Below are positions 12,116-25,200 of a stretch of DNA of 64,000 nucleotides, piece after piece. The first letter of the stretch is position 1; every line of letters starts with the position of its first letter. The notes beneath the pieces were generated by a model. It was not told the DNA's origin. It worked only from the letters and a program-made list of their open reading frames with translations, and did not search any database. The position numbers and the translations under genes were made by a program. This DNA comes from Plazaster borealis. Lineage: Eukaryota > Echinodermata > Asteroidea > Forcipulatida > Labidiasteridae. Location of the stretch: the NCBI GenBank assembly GCA_021014325.1, contig CM037473.1, positions 22,620,822 through 22,684,821 on the forward strand, written 5' to 3'.

Positions 12116-12929
12116 TTAAAGAAAAAATTGTATGGATGCCGCTTCCCATTTGTATCAAAATCTGGGTGCCAATTTCATAAGTAAAAACATTAGCAGGGCA
12201 CCAATCAAAATTAAGTTATCTTTATGCGTCTTGACTACTGGTAGTAACCATTTTCTAATAAAAGATATTTTCCTGGGCTAAGTGAACTGATTAGTTGTAA
12301 TCTGAGAGCTCACAGATTACGAAGTTCATGCCAATACCAATCCTCCAGAAAATAACTTTTGTCTGAATAAAAAGAAAGGAAATAGCATTTAAAAAGATCT
12401 ACAAATCATTGTTGCTTATTTCAATTGTCTCAGTTGAAACAAGCTTGCGTGAGTGCGCAAAAAAACCCTGCTCGACCATTTTATGTAAACAGTTTTTTAA
12501 TTGTCACTAAAACATGAACAAATTTTCCCAGGTTGGTTGCATGGTGTGTTTATTGAAAACGATAACTGCTTTATGTCCGACACCGGTATGTTCCAACAGG
12601 ACTATGTTCTGATAACCCCTCGTGATCTACACGCTTGGGTTAGGGTAAGAGTTAGGGTTTGGATTATACTTAGAAAAAAAACATTGGTGGTGTCAGAACA
12701 TAGGTATGTAACCATTGAAAATTAGAGGATGGGAATTAATTTACTTTTTCAAAAACCATTGATCGTTCGTTCGATCTTGTGGTCACCATCAAATCATCTA
12801 GACTGGCAGGTATGAAGAGAGCCAGTTAATAGTGTTGTCCAATGATGTAAATTCCCTACAAGTACTTTGATCTAAAATTTTACGGATTTCACTGTCGGCA
12901 CAACAATTGGTATAAATCACTTCTTCAGG

Positions 12930-13130
12930 CGCGGATCCAGGGGGGGCGCACGCCCCCCCCTTTTGCCAGGGAAAAAAAAAAAAAAAGGGAGAGAAAAAAA
13001 AAATTCAGAAGTCATACTCATCAGTGCATTGGCAATTTCGCAGTGCATAAAAATAAAATGTTGTCTGGGGATGGCGTGGTCTTTCATTCTGAAAAAAAAA
13101 TCACGCCCCCTTGGAAAATCCTGGATCTGT
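12930..13130. repeat. Dispersed repeat with inverted GGATCCAGG ends
   Basis: GCGGATCCAGGGGGGGCG at the left and CCTTGGAAAATCCTGGATCTG at the right are inverted relatives, enclosing A-rich and C-rich runs. Confidence 0.45.
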
Positions 13131-13639
13131 TATTCGATCTAATGTATATAAAAAAATCAAGTAAAAAAAATCCGGTAAGATAAAGTATTGAGTGAGGCAG
13201 ATTTTACTTGACAGAATTGGTATTTTGGAAAAAAAGTATTTCAGCATTAGTTAAAGTACATGATAATGTGATAATTTGATTTTAATTTAAACAAAATTGT
13301 AGAAAATTTTATATTAAAGCATTCACGCTGTATTTATTTTGCATCAACATAATTGTTGGTTGCATGTTACATATTTTTCCATCAAACAGATAAAAAAATG
13401 TCTTGATTACACACTGATGAATAGCTTTTTATTATAACATTCAAACAGGTTTTTAAGTGTCAGTTTACAAGGGTGAGAGTTATTGCTGAAATTTTCACCT
13501 TTTGAAAAAGTTCTGAAGTTATTGATTTCAAGAAGTAGATTAAACAGTAAGATTTCTTTCAAATGAAGAAAATAACAGTTACTTTTATTCACAAGGCAGA
13601 CATAAAAAAGTCTGAATTCTGCAATTTCTCATCCCTGAT

Positions 13640-14445
13640 TTTGTTGCATAGGATTTGTTTCCTCTTTGGTCCATGGATGCCAGTGATCTTCATAATTATT
13701 TTGGCTACAGTTGGAATGGAAGTCCATTGATTGTGCATCAATGTGAATAAGTTTTAAGTAGAACATTTATTTAAGATTGAAAACAGGTTTTGAAAATGTT
13801 GGCAGATTTTAGCATAGTTTGTTTTCCTTCTTTTTGGTCCATGGATGACAGTGGTCTTCATATTTTGTGGCCACAGTTGGAATGGAAGTCCGTTGATTGT
13901 GCATCAATGTGAATCAATTTTAAAGGCATCGTACACGTTTGGTAATTGTCAAAGACCAGCGTTCTCACTTGGTGTATCCCAACATATGCATAATATAACA
14001 AGCCTGTGAAAACTTGGGCTCAATTGGTCATCGAAGTTGCAAGAAAATGATGAAAGAAAAAACACCCTTGTTGTACAAATTTGTGTGCTTTCAGATAGGA
14101 ATAAAAGGCTTCTAGCTAGAAGTCTTTTATTATTTTAGTGAGAAATTACCTCTTTCTCAAAAACTACGTTACTTCAGAGGGAGTCGTTTCTCACAATGTT
14201 TTATACTATCAACAGCTCTCCGTTACTTGTTACCAAGTCAGTTTTTATGCTAATATATATTTTGAGCAATTACCAAACGTGTACGATGCCTTTAAGCAGT
14301 ACATTTATTTAAGGTTGAAAACAGGTTTTGAAATTGTTGCCAGATATTAAGCATAGGATTTTTTTTCGCTTCAGTTCAGGAATCAGGATATCAGTCTTTA
14401 TGCTTTGTGGCTGCAGCTACGGTTGGAATGGAATTGATTGTGCAT
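13640..14445. repeat. Three tandem copies of a ~160-bp unit, the second split by a MITE
   Basis: Copies start near 13645, 13810 and 14352. They share TTGGTCCATGGATG, CACAGTTGGAATGGAAGTCC, TTGATTGTGCATCA, ACATTTATTTAAG and TTGAAAACAGGTTTTGAAA. The MITE at 13924-14291 lies inside copy 2. Confidence 0.8.
13924..14291. mobile_element. TTAA-flanked MITE, GTACAC type, near-perfect termini
   Basis: 368 bp between TTAA (13920-13923 and 14292-14295). AGGCATCGTACACGTTTGGT at the left is matched exactly by the inverted right end. Confidence 0.88.
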
Positions 14446-14483
14446 CACAAACAGAGAGTCTAAAATTAACACTGATAATGAAG

Positions 14484-14929
14484 TGTATATTTGGCTTGCG
14501 GTAACATCATGTGTATATCTACTTTGCTGTGTAGATTTTGTCTTGCTATGTATTCTACTGCTGCGGAGTAGATTTTGGAATTTTGGAGACTATTCTACTG
14601 CCGCGGAGTAGATTTTGGAATTTTGGAGACTATTCTACTGCGGCAGAGTAGAATTTCGGAATTCGGGAGACTACCAAGTTCTGAAAAGAACTGTCCTGCT
14701 TCTTAACTACTACCTGGGCGGAAGGTAGGAAATCGGTCGGGACTACTACCTTCGCTTAGTGGATCGGGGGGACTTCTCGTTAGTAACTTCACTGCCGCAC
14801 AGTGAGTTCTTGGTTGGTCTCAACGTTTCGACTAGCTTGCTCTAGTCATCGTCAGGAGACTGAAGAGAGCGAGACAATATATACAGCAAAGTAGATATAC
14901 ACATGGTGTTACCGCAAGCCAAATATACA
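14484..14929. mobile_element. Foldback element with 47-bp inverted repeats
   Basis: Arms 14484-14530 and 14883-14929 (TGTATATTTGGCTTGCGGTA ...) differ at one position in 47. Inside are three copies of a 40-bp unit (14551-14590, 14591-14630, 14631-14671; TATTCTACTGCYGCGGAGTA) and a hammerhead-like motif on the minus strand (14817-14860). No coding capacity. Confidence 0.8.
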
Positions 14930-15179
14930 TTGATACCCCACCATGCAATGCCTCAAAACCAATAATGAAGTGATCAGTTTTAGAATTAGAGTTCCAATAC
15001 TTTCACTACAGCAGTAACTCATGTTTCGAGATGAAGTTATTTTTGAAGATTCCAAAGTGGAGACATGTATGAGAGATGTCTGTGACTGAGAAATGGTTTT
15101 TAAATTCAGAAAGCATTTTTCAGCGAGAAACTACAACTGTCTCAGCTATTTATCTCTGTTTTGTACCTGTTTAGGATGA

Positions 15180-15560
15180 CGTTTGTTTTTTGAACTTTGA
15201 GATTTTTGATCTAACCCTAGTGGAGAATTTCAAAAAACCCTCCACTAGCCAAAAATCTACTGGACCAAGAATTATTTCTGAAAGACGTTATCTACAACTA
15301 TTTCTCTCTGTTTTGTACCTGTTTAGGATAAGTTTGTGTTTTGAACTTTGAGATTTGAGATCTAACCCTTGCAGTCCCAAATCCTTCTACATCCAACTGC
15401 CAAAGTGAAGGATTTAGAAGGACTGGGGCCAGTAGGCCCAAACGATTCAACAAGTGCTTATCACAGGGCCAGGCATACAAACCTTATCTCAGTCCAAACA
15501 ATTTGGTTTGGAAAGACATAAGAGAAGAGGATATTGGAGGAATTGGGCCGCACGCTAGCC
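15180..15560. repeat. Dispersed repeat (CCCAAATCCTYCTACATCC family)
   Basis: CCCAAATCCTTCTACATCC, AGAAGGACTG, GCTTATCACAGGGCCAGGCAT and GAGAAGAGGATATTGGAGG also occur in the same order at 1465-1640, and in diverged form at 44263-44400. Confidence 0.55.
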
Positions 15561-16231
15561 GAACTGCCTAGTCTGTTAGGGTTAATACAAGTTGAACAAT
15601 ACAATACTGGCCAATACAAAAATATTTACATGCTATCTGGTGAAGCTGTATACATAAATACTATTAAAGAAAGTCCGAGAGTTCTGTTGGGTCCACCCCC
15701 TCTCAATGGCAATTATTTTTTTCTTTTAAACCATCTTTTTCCTTTTGTGAACTTAAAAAATGTTATCACGTACATGTATAGCCCTCATCTCACTACAGAC
15801 CTAAGCTAAGGTGGTACACATTGGCCAATACATACCTCACTCACACATGGATCCTTGCAGGGCTGATACAAACGATTACAATGATGAACAATGTATCAAT
15901 TGGCTTTCAAAAATACTAAAAATATATAATTGACAAAATAGACAAATTTATATTGATTGGTTTGAGTTATTAAACATTGCATAATACTTCTGGTTGCTAT
16001 GTAGTTGTTTCTTTCTCTTTTCTCCTTCTACTTATTGGAATACTAATTTCGGCTGACAATCCACAAATACTTTGGATGTTTTTGGAAATTATCTGAATCA
16101 CTTGTTGATGATGTCAACTAAAATACTTGTTTGTTTCTTGATAATATTCCTTATTACTTGGTGGAATATTGGCAAACGAATGCAATCCTCATTACTTAAG
16201 AAATCCACATGAGTTGTTGATATTATGTCAG

Positions 16232-19200
16232 CTAAATATTTGTTGGTTTTCTGCCTTCACTCGAGTCTGTTGAATTGTAGTTTGCTGGCATGCTGACAAT
16301 AGTTGTTAAATCAGTATCAGTGCGCGAACCCACAAAATCAGTGGATGGGCTTTCCTTGAAGTTGGCAGACGACGATTCAACAAAGTATAAATCACTCACA
16401 AAGAAAGCCTACGGAAAGGAGAACAAAATGCAAAATAAAAATAGAATCACCTCCAAAATTCGGGCAAACCAGTTGGGAAAATTCGGGGAAAACAGCAAGA
16501 AGAAAAAATGGATAGTGAAAGCAAAAAATACCTTTTATTCAAAATTGGTATTTGTGTTTTGTCGGCTCAGTGCTATAAGGTTGTTTAAAATTGCAATTTC
16601 ATATCCGTAACGGTTAAAAGGCTGTTAAAAGAAAAATGCTCATCTATTTAAAAAAACATATCAGAGTCCACAAATAAATGTTTTCTTAAAAAAATTAATG
16701 TTTCTATTTGCCAAACAGTTGCTTTGGAGACCACTCTTGATAAATAAACAACATATACCACGATCTCCAAAGTATGCAAAACCAATTGTGAAATCTATAA
16801 AAACTCACTAACAACCTTATAGTCATCAGCAGACGGTTTCTATCTGTATACAAATTTGGGCAAATCAACTTTGGCAAATCAACTCAGAGAATTACAAAAC
16901 CTGTACTTTGTTTTTTAACTCACCACTAAAATGGCGATGACAGTGCCAAGTAAGAAGCCACAGAAGACGTCACTCCAGAAGTGTTTGTAGTCAGAGACTC
17001 TTGAGGCTGAGATGATCATGGCAAGAGCTACTGACAGGGATTGAATAAATGGTCTCAGAAGGTACGGTGAATTCCATACCATGCGAAATTGTAAGTAAAC
17101 CTGAAAAAAGTAAGGTAAGGTAGGTGTGTGACACAAATGTACAGACATGCAGTTTCATTGCAAATACAGGCAAGGAAATACTATAATAATACTATTAATA
17201 CATAGGCCTAATACAAAGGTACAAATCATTAAGTGAATAAATCAATACACATTAAGCAGGCCCGAATTTCATCTTTGAGAGGGCAAGGCCATTTTCTTTT
17301 TGCAAAGGACACTTCTATAGTATTAGTCTCACATCAGTAATTATATGCCAAGCTAAACAAATTAGTCTTAAATAAGTTTTTGAATAGGTTAAGGACTCCA
17401 GTTTCTTATATTGACAGGTAAAGTGTTCCAAAGTTTAGGAGCACAGACTGAAAAGGCACGAAGGCCATATGTTGATGCTGTCCTTGGGACAGTTATGGGA
17501 CTTAGTAGAAAAACGAAGAGTTCACGAAGGGGTGTAGGGTACAAGACAATTTGTGGAGAGAAATTGAACCTGCTAGCCACATGAGGAATATGAAATATGA
17601 AATATCATGGAAAATCAGAGAAAATACATACAAATGGAATATCAGGAATATCAGGAATATGTATACAATTTACATTTATCATGTTTATTGAATATCAGAA
17701 AATAGTATTTTCTGATATTTATGGAATAAAAGAGGATATGAAATTTATATGAAAAACTAGAGAATAAGCAATATAGAATATCATGGAATATCCGGAATAT
17801 GGAATATGGAATATCAGAGAATTATCATGAATATGGAATATCAGAGAACATACATGAATGGAATCAGAAATGGCCTATGGAAAATCAAAAAATAAATGCA
17901 TACAATTTCATGAATATAATATGGAATATCAGAGAATACATGTATACAAAGTACATAATGTACATTTATGGAATATCAGAAAATATGGAATATCAGAGAG
18001 TATGCATGGAATATCAGGAATATGGAAAACTACAGAATATGCAATAATGGAAAATCATGGAATATCAGAGAAATGTACAATATGCTTTTATGGAATATCA
18101 GAAATATGGAAAATGGAATATCAGAGAATTATCTTGAATATGGAATACCAGAAAATGAACATGAATGGAATATCAGAATTATAGGGCTATATGGAATATC
18201 AGAAGATACATTCATAAAATATCAGGAATATGAAATATACATGAACGGCATATCAGAGAATACATGTTGTGCAATATGGACAATCATTGAATATCAGAGA
18301 ACAATAGAAAACGTATGGAATATCAGGAATATTATGGAATATCAATCATAGAATACATAATCATGGAATATTAGAAAATTTGTACGCGCAATTGGCACTG
18401 TATCAGCCCGAAACTTGTGCGTATCAACATGCTAGCCTATGCATGGGGAGAACCTTGGATGCGTGGATAGAGTCCAATCTATGTATAACTTAAGTCAGTC
18501 ATGTTTGGTGTCATAAAATGAGAATCAAAAACTCACTAAGTAAACCATACTTACTGCAAGGTAGACAAAACAAGAAGCTGCGCTGGAGGCATGGCCTGAA
18601 GGAAATGAGAGCCTGTAAAATACATTAATCATATACAAGTCAATCAATGGAAAAAGCATGTGTTGCCCTTGAGTTTCAGTCCTGAAAGTTTAAATGATTT
18701 TGTCAGGTATTGTGCAAAACTAACCACAATCTACGTTTTATAGAGTTATCATCTGGAGGATTGATGGTTATTATTACACACTTTTTGGAGTAATCACCAA
18801 AGGTTATACCCTGCCTTTAAAGGTATTGTACACTTTTGGTAACAGCTCAAAATCAGTGTCCACATTTTGTGTGATTCAACATATGCATGAACAAACAAAC
18901 CTGTGAAAGTTTGGGCTCAATTGGTTACCAAGGTCACGAGAAAATAGTGAAAACAGACCTTATGTGTTTTTTTTTTTTTTAAACATCAAGTTTTTATCGC
19001 GCGTGATAAAAAACTATTGTTTTACTCATTTCTCAGAAACGATAGCATTTTAGGCAGAAATGTTTTAAGGAACCCTTTCTACCATTACTTTAAATCATGT
19101 AAGTTATGTGTGAATCTGTGAACATTTGTGTTTTTTGATCTTACCAATAGTGTACAGGGCCTTTAAGTACTGAATTATTCTAACTTATTTATGTATAATA

Positions 19201-22200
19201 TTTATTATTATCACAAATAAAATGTGGATTTTTCGGAAGAAATACATATATATTAAATGAAAGAATAAAAACCCCCAGATCTCAAGCATTTTTTGGGCCC
19301 CTGAAATCTACCAAGGCAACTCAAAAAACTTTGTAGCCCTGCTGGCTACCATGGAAATCTAGTTAACTTCGACCACCGATAGTTTTCTAAAATTAATTCC
19401 AAATTTGATGAAATTTACACAGGTTGGTTGTACAGTGTGTTAATTTACTTTCCAAAAGAACAATGATGCTTTGCCGATTTGACTCAAAAATTTAAATTTA
19501 AATTTAAAATAGCTATTTTTATAGATTCAAAAAAGCTACAAGGAACTGCGTGAAAAAATCTGCGAATGATAAGTGGTAATTAATTACAACAAATATATGA
19601 TCTTATAATCAGCCAAGTACAATCAGTTTTGCATTTTGTGCATTGTCCATGGCACATGCAAACGTTTTTTTATGTTATCAATTTGAAACGCCTTCATCTG
19701 TCAAAATTCATTCAGAGAAAACATTCCCTCCAAAATTTCGGGCGATGCAACTTTACGGTAACCGATGAAAACTAAGAACAGATTTGCAGAGCTGCCAACA
19801 TTTGCATCTTGCAATCAGGGAGATTTTGTACAACAATCAGGGAGTTTTTTAGAATTACATTCAACATAATAGTGAAAAAGCTTCCATAATCAGGGAGATT
19901 CTCAAATTTGTTCATCAGAACATGGAAATATTGGTTTATTTTCAGGGAACTTTCTGCAGAATCAAGGAGAGTTGGCAGCTCTGGATTTGGGTGTAAAGTT
20001 TACCTAGAATCTTGCAGTGCTGATACATTAGCCTCTGGAGAGCATTGAAAATCATCTACGTAGATGTAAAATCCATTAGAGTCCTTACACTGCAGAGTCG
20101 CGAAGTCAGGCTGGCACACCGCTAAGAAGTGAGGTCGCAATCTCCCCACCATGAACTTCAGGACGTTGGTCATCGACAGCGTCATCCCCGCTGCAAACAG
20201 GAATGGGGTGTAGCCGGCCATGAGAGCTCCCAGGTACCTGTGGATCTTCAGGCATAGGATCTTCATACCGTGGTAGGATGGGACGTCCCGCTGGGGCTCG
20301 CCGAGGCAGGCGTAGCCATGGTAAAGGAGAAATTCTATGATAATCATCTTGAAGAAAAAAAAGAAGAAGTTCCAAGTATCTGATCAGAGTGTGCTTGGTT
20401 GGTTGATTGTCAAGCAAACTTTAAAAGGCTCTGAGATAAACTTTACTTCATAATAGTAATAATAATTGACATTTTTAAAGCGCCAGTATCCGCCGCAAGT
20501 GGTGCTCATGGCGCTGCTCTACAAAAAACAACTCATTACAAATAGTCTGGTCTCATTTTGCACGAAGCGCGTACATTACATGTGCACACGCTCCACAGAG
20601 ATAATGTATAAAGCATACATAGGTCAACGATTTGTCGTTGACAACGACAACGTTGACTGCTTGTTTCTGTGACAGTGTATACAAAATATCATGTCAGAAA
20701 CATTAGAAGAAAACCTTAATCTTACTACCAGTATATGTAATACTTTTGTATCAATGTTTATTGAAAAAACACCCGCCTTTATAAATCTGATACAGTTATG
20801 CAAGATATCATGGCCTCTAACGATTTCCCAATGGACGGTTAGCTGGCATGGTACGCTGAAAGTCGATGCTGCTTTAATAGAGTGTCTTTGAAGTTACAAT
20901 CGATCCGAATATAAAAAATATCGTACAAGTTCCTGGTTCTTTAGATCCTTAAGACAGTTTTAAGGTGTTAATATTGTTGTTTGGTTGAACTAATACACCC
21001 GCCCTTACTCCTTAAATGCATTTTGAAAGCAAATCACGGTCTGGATTCCAACGTGGGGTTTCACGTGATGGATGCACGCACAATTAGACATGCTCCAAAC
21101 CTTACATGCACATTGTCAATAATACAAAAAGTCTAACATGACTGAAAGTGAGACTCGCGGCATACAAAGTTTTTGTAATGTATAAAAAAAAAAAAAAAAG
21201 TAAAGTAGCAATACATAAGTAGAAAATAAAGTGAACAAAATGCTTCTTTAAGCAGGTAGGATTTTTAACTGTTCGTGAATATGCCAAATGAACTTGAAAG
21301 TTTCACAGTTTCAGGTAGGGACGTCCAAAGCCTTGGTGCTGTGAGTGCTTCTATCATTCAAAGAATGTGAGTTCCAACCATACCAGAAAACACTGGGGTG
21401 AACCCCTTCTCTTATCGATAAGTGTACTTGGTTCTTTAATGTGCATTACACAACACACGGGACCAGCGGCTTTTTGTCCAATCCGAAGGATGAAGCAATA
21501 ATTGTTAAGTGCCTTGCTTAAGGACACAAGTGTCAAGACTGGGACTCGACCTCACACTCTGCTGGTCAGAAACACCAGAGCTTGAGTCCAGTGCGCTTGA
21601 CCGCTCGGGGGCACAACACGCCATGACATGTTTCCTCAGGCATCTGAGCTACAGTGCTTTGAGCCATTCCTGTTTTCTTGACAAATACTTACAACAAGCA
21701 ATGGAACTCCCAAACAGAGTATGAGGGTGAGCACTGTGCTGAATGTATTTTCCTTGTAGGGGTAACGTATAGATTCATCGTTGCAGTAGAAGCCACGTTG
21801 GAATGAGGTGGTGGGTGTTGCAATGAGCTCTAGGATAACACCAGGCAAGCCGCCTAAAGAGTGGATCAAATAAAATAAAAATTTCATTTTATAATACAAA
21901 TTTGCTTAAAGTATTTCTCCAAACAAAAACTAACCTTTACTGCCAAAACACTCAGCAGAGCTTAAATTTCTTTCTTGAAGAAGTTGAAGATGCTTGGCAA
22001 TTTCCCCTGGTAGGCCTAAAGGATTTTGATATACTGTACAGGTACAGAAAATGGAAAATGGAAAAAGCAAGGGGCGTTGAAGATGCTTGGCAATTTCCCC
22101 TGGTAGGCCTAAAGGATTTTGATATACTGTACAGGTACAGAGAATATATAGGGAAAAATCAAGGGGTGTCCATGAAAATTGCTCTGGGAAACCTGGGTTA

Positions 22201-25200
22201 ATTGAAGGCTTGACTCTGGTCAGGGTGACGTTTGATCCTAAAATTAAATGTTTGTTTCCTTTTTGAGCAGTTTCCCAACGAAAAACCCCAATGTAGAATT
22301 GGTTATTGGAAATAATAGCACCTAACCATATTCTGTGTACAGCTGCACTAAAAGTCCAGAGCTCCCTAGCCCAGGTTGGACTCCTATGTTGCGTAGAGTG
22401 GTAGAGTAACGGAGACCGACATCCTACAGGGCTAAGAACTACCTAGAAAAAACCCTCATGAACTCAGATAGCTTATAGTGCAGGCTTGATACTTTGCTCT
22501 TGTACTTGTACGGGCAAGGTAGATTAAGGGCAGAGTGTTGTGGCTGACCACAGACTCAAGTTCTTGTGCGGTCAGAGTTTGGGTTCGGCTCCTGGTCATG
22601 GCACTTGTGTCCCTGAGCGAGACACTTAAAGGAACATTACAGAATTGGTTTTTGCTAACTGGCAGTGTAAGCACTTTATATAATCCACCATATTCATAAA
22701 CTGACAAACCTGTAGAAGTTTGAGATCGATCGGCCATCTGGGTCACGAGAAAATAGTGAAAAACCGATTACACATTTGCATGTGTTATACAATGCATGAA
22801 TAAAACGCTCATGAGCGATAAACTCCAATCGGAAATTAGTTTCATTTATTTCTCATCAAACATGGCATTTCAGAAAGAAATATTTCTAGGGATGTTTTCT
22901 ACTATCATCATCATTAGACCGTGTAAGTTTTATGTAAATCTGTGATCATAAAGAAAATTTTAATTACCAGTTCTGTAACGTTCCTTTAAGACCATTAGAA
23001 TTGCTTTGTCTTTAGGATGGGATGTAAAAGAACGCAGTAAACTTATCAAAAAGAGAAGGGATCTACCTCATTTCAAAGAGCACCAAGGCAATGACCAGGG
23101 CCATGATGGCAAATGCCTCCATTGAGTATCAGTCCTAGTGGTGTGGGTTTACTGTACAGTGCAACTCTCTCAGTGCACCATGGTACTTTTGGTAAGAATT
23201 GGAGCTATACATTTTGACTGTACAGACAATACTTGTCACTGTTGACTGATCAAACACAATGCTACATCAACATGATTGGCTTATGGCATTACTGCAGAGT
23301 GTAGACATTATCTCATATGTATATCTCATAATAAAGTTCACTTAGTCTCCTTGTGTAAATATCACTGGTCAAGTTGGTAAAAGTAGGTGTGAACCAAAAG
23401 GGATTAAATTACTGTTGAAGTGTTCTTAATACTACATGTACTATAGCCATAAATAGTAATCATAAGTGGGTACATTCAGATGAGGAGTAACAATGCACAG
23501 AGCATTAGTTTAACCTTCACTCATGCCTCTTTCAAAGTCTAAAGATTTTACGTTGATTACCATAAATGTACTTTCTCTTTACTTTTAAAAGGAAAGTACT
23601 ATTGTTTGTCGGAGGAGTAAAACAAAGTAACTACATGTACACTGTGCAGCGTTCTCCCTTAGCAGTGGTCCGCTGGCCAATGCTACAAACAGCTGAGGAC
23701 CAGTTGAAATTCTCTATAAGTAGTTGGGCTGGCTAGTTCAGTGTTGAAAAGTATCCCTATCTATAATAAAAAATATGGACTAGTAAAAAGCTGACAGACT
23801 AGTGAAACATCAAACCGTCCTGCTGGCCAGTCACTAAAAAAGTTAAGGGCGAATTCTGCACTGCTAAACACACACAATATGACCAACCTGTAAAGGTTTT
23901 ACCGGGAACAATAATTGGAACAACATCCGTACACAACAAAATACAATTAAACTTAAATAACTGTTTTGTCTCAGCTTTAACTGCTTTTTATCAAAAACAG
24001 AAAACGGGCCTTGCCTGAATGGGACCAAATAAAACCATTAAGGCAGGTTTGCCAAAACCTTTTTGATTTAACATAGGAGCAGAGGTTTTTCCCTCAGTGC
24101 CTATACATCAACATCAAGAGAGTGTATTGTTTTCTGCAATTGTCATAAGCCAGGTAAATGCAGAAAATCCCCAATGTACAGTATTTCTTTTGCTGTGTTT
24201 TAAAAAACTGTTACCACCGTTTTGGAAGATATTTTCACTGTACTTGTGTTTATTGAAGAGGGTGTGAATTAAATTTTGTTCCCCAAAAACTATACTTTTG
24301 CCCAACACCTTTCTGCTGGGCACATAGCATGTATGCACATGCAGTTACAGTATCAACAATACCACTTGTTTACATGAACTTTTGTTGGCCTTGATGTGTG
24401 TTAATAACAGGATGCGACATACTGTCATACTCAGTATTGTATTCTAAAACACTTGCCCTATGAAGAAGATTTAACAAAAGACACGGTTGATAAAACATGC
24501 GTACCACTATACTGCAATGTGTACATGCACATTGCACATTTGCTCACAAAAAAGTTCCTAAAACCCAAAGAAAATACACTCCGATTGTACAAGTTAACTT
24601 CCTGTAAAGCATTCAATACCGCCAATTCTTTCCTCACATACTTGAAGCAACAAGATGTTGATGTTTATTCCCCTAAGCAAGAGTGATTTGTGTCATCTTC
24701 AAATGTTTTTCCCTGACTTTGACAGTGTTTCAGATGGAAATGTTTTCTTGGAGGTTTGGTAAGCTCTTGCATGGGCTTACTTTACTCAACTTTATTTTAA
24801 TAGTACTGAAGTACTATTAAATCATGGGTACATTCGTTACTGGATAATACACATCATGGAGTGGTCCAGCGGTCTAATGCACTGCACTCAAGTTCTGGTG
24901 TTTCCAGTTCCAGAGTGTGGGTTTAGTTCCCAGTCATGACAGGTGTGTCCTTGAGCTTGAGCAAGACACATAGGTCCCTTTTGTTAATGTAATGCGTGTC
25001 AAAAAAGCTAGTTCACTGATCTCCTAACAGAAGGTTGTTTTCCCTGGTGTTTCTGGCAATTTGGTTTCCTGCAGATTGTGCAGCATCACTGACCTTCTAA
25101 ACCCTAACAAGGTGCTGCGTAAATGGGTCACATATTTCGAGCGTTGCATACCCAGGCCTGCAAGTTTGACTTTTAGAGGGCAAGGCAATTCTCATTTTGC

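Noticed and set aside
16290..16610. Plus-strand 106-codon open frame
   Set aside because: Its first third is the antisense of the PLPP last exon (16408-16232); no splice sites or family similarity on the plus strand.
17799..18351. Three overlapping plus-strand frames of 82-127 codons
   Set aside because: All come from the AT-rich minisatellite (MEYQR/WNIRE repeats), which is intronic and antisense to PLPP.
17583..18370. CRISPR-like spaced repeats
   Set aside because: Units are adjacent and degenerate with no unique spacers of constant length, and the genome is animal.
23050..23130. Minus-strand ATG with 18 hydrophobic codons (MEAFAIMALVIALVLFE) and a GTAGAT donor, a tempting PLPP first exon
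   Set aside because: Its leftover phase is 2 whereas exon 2 needs phase 1, and the sequence is a copy of the AGGCCTGGAATT-family repeat (compare 26118-26272).
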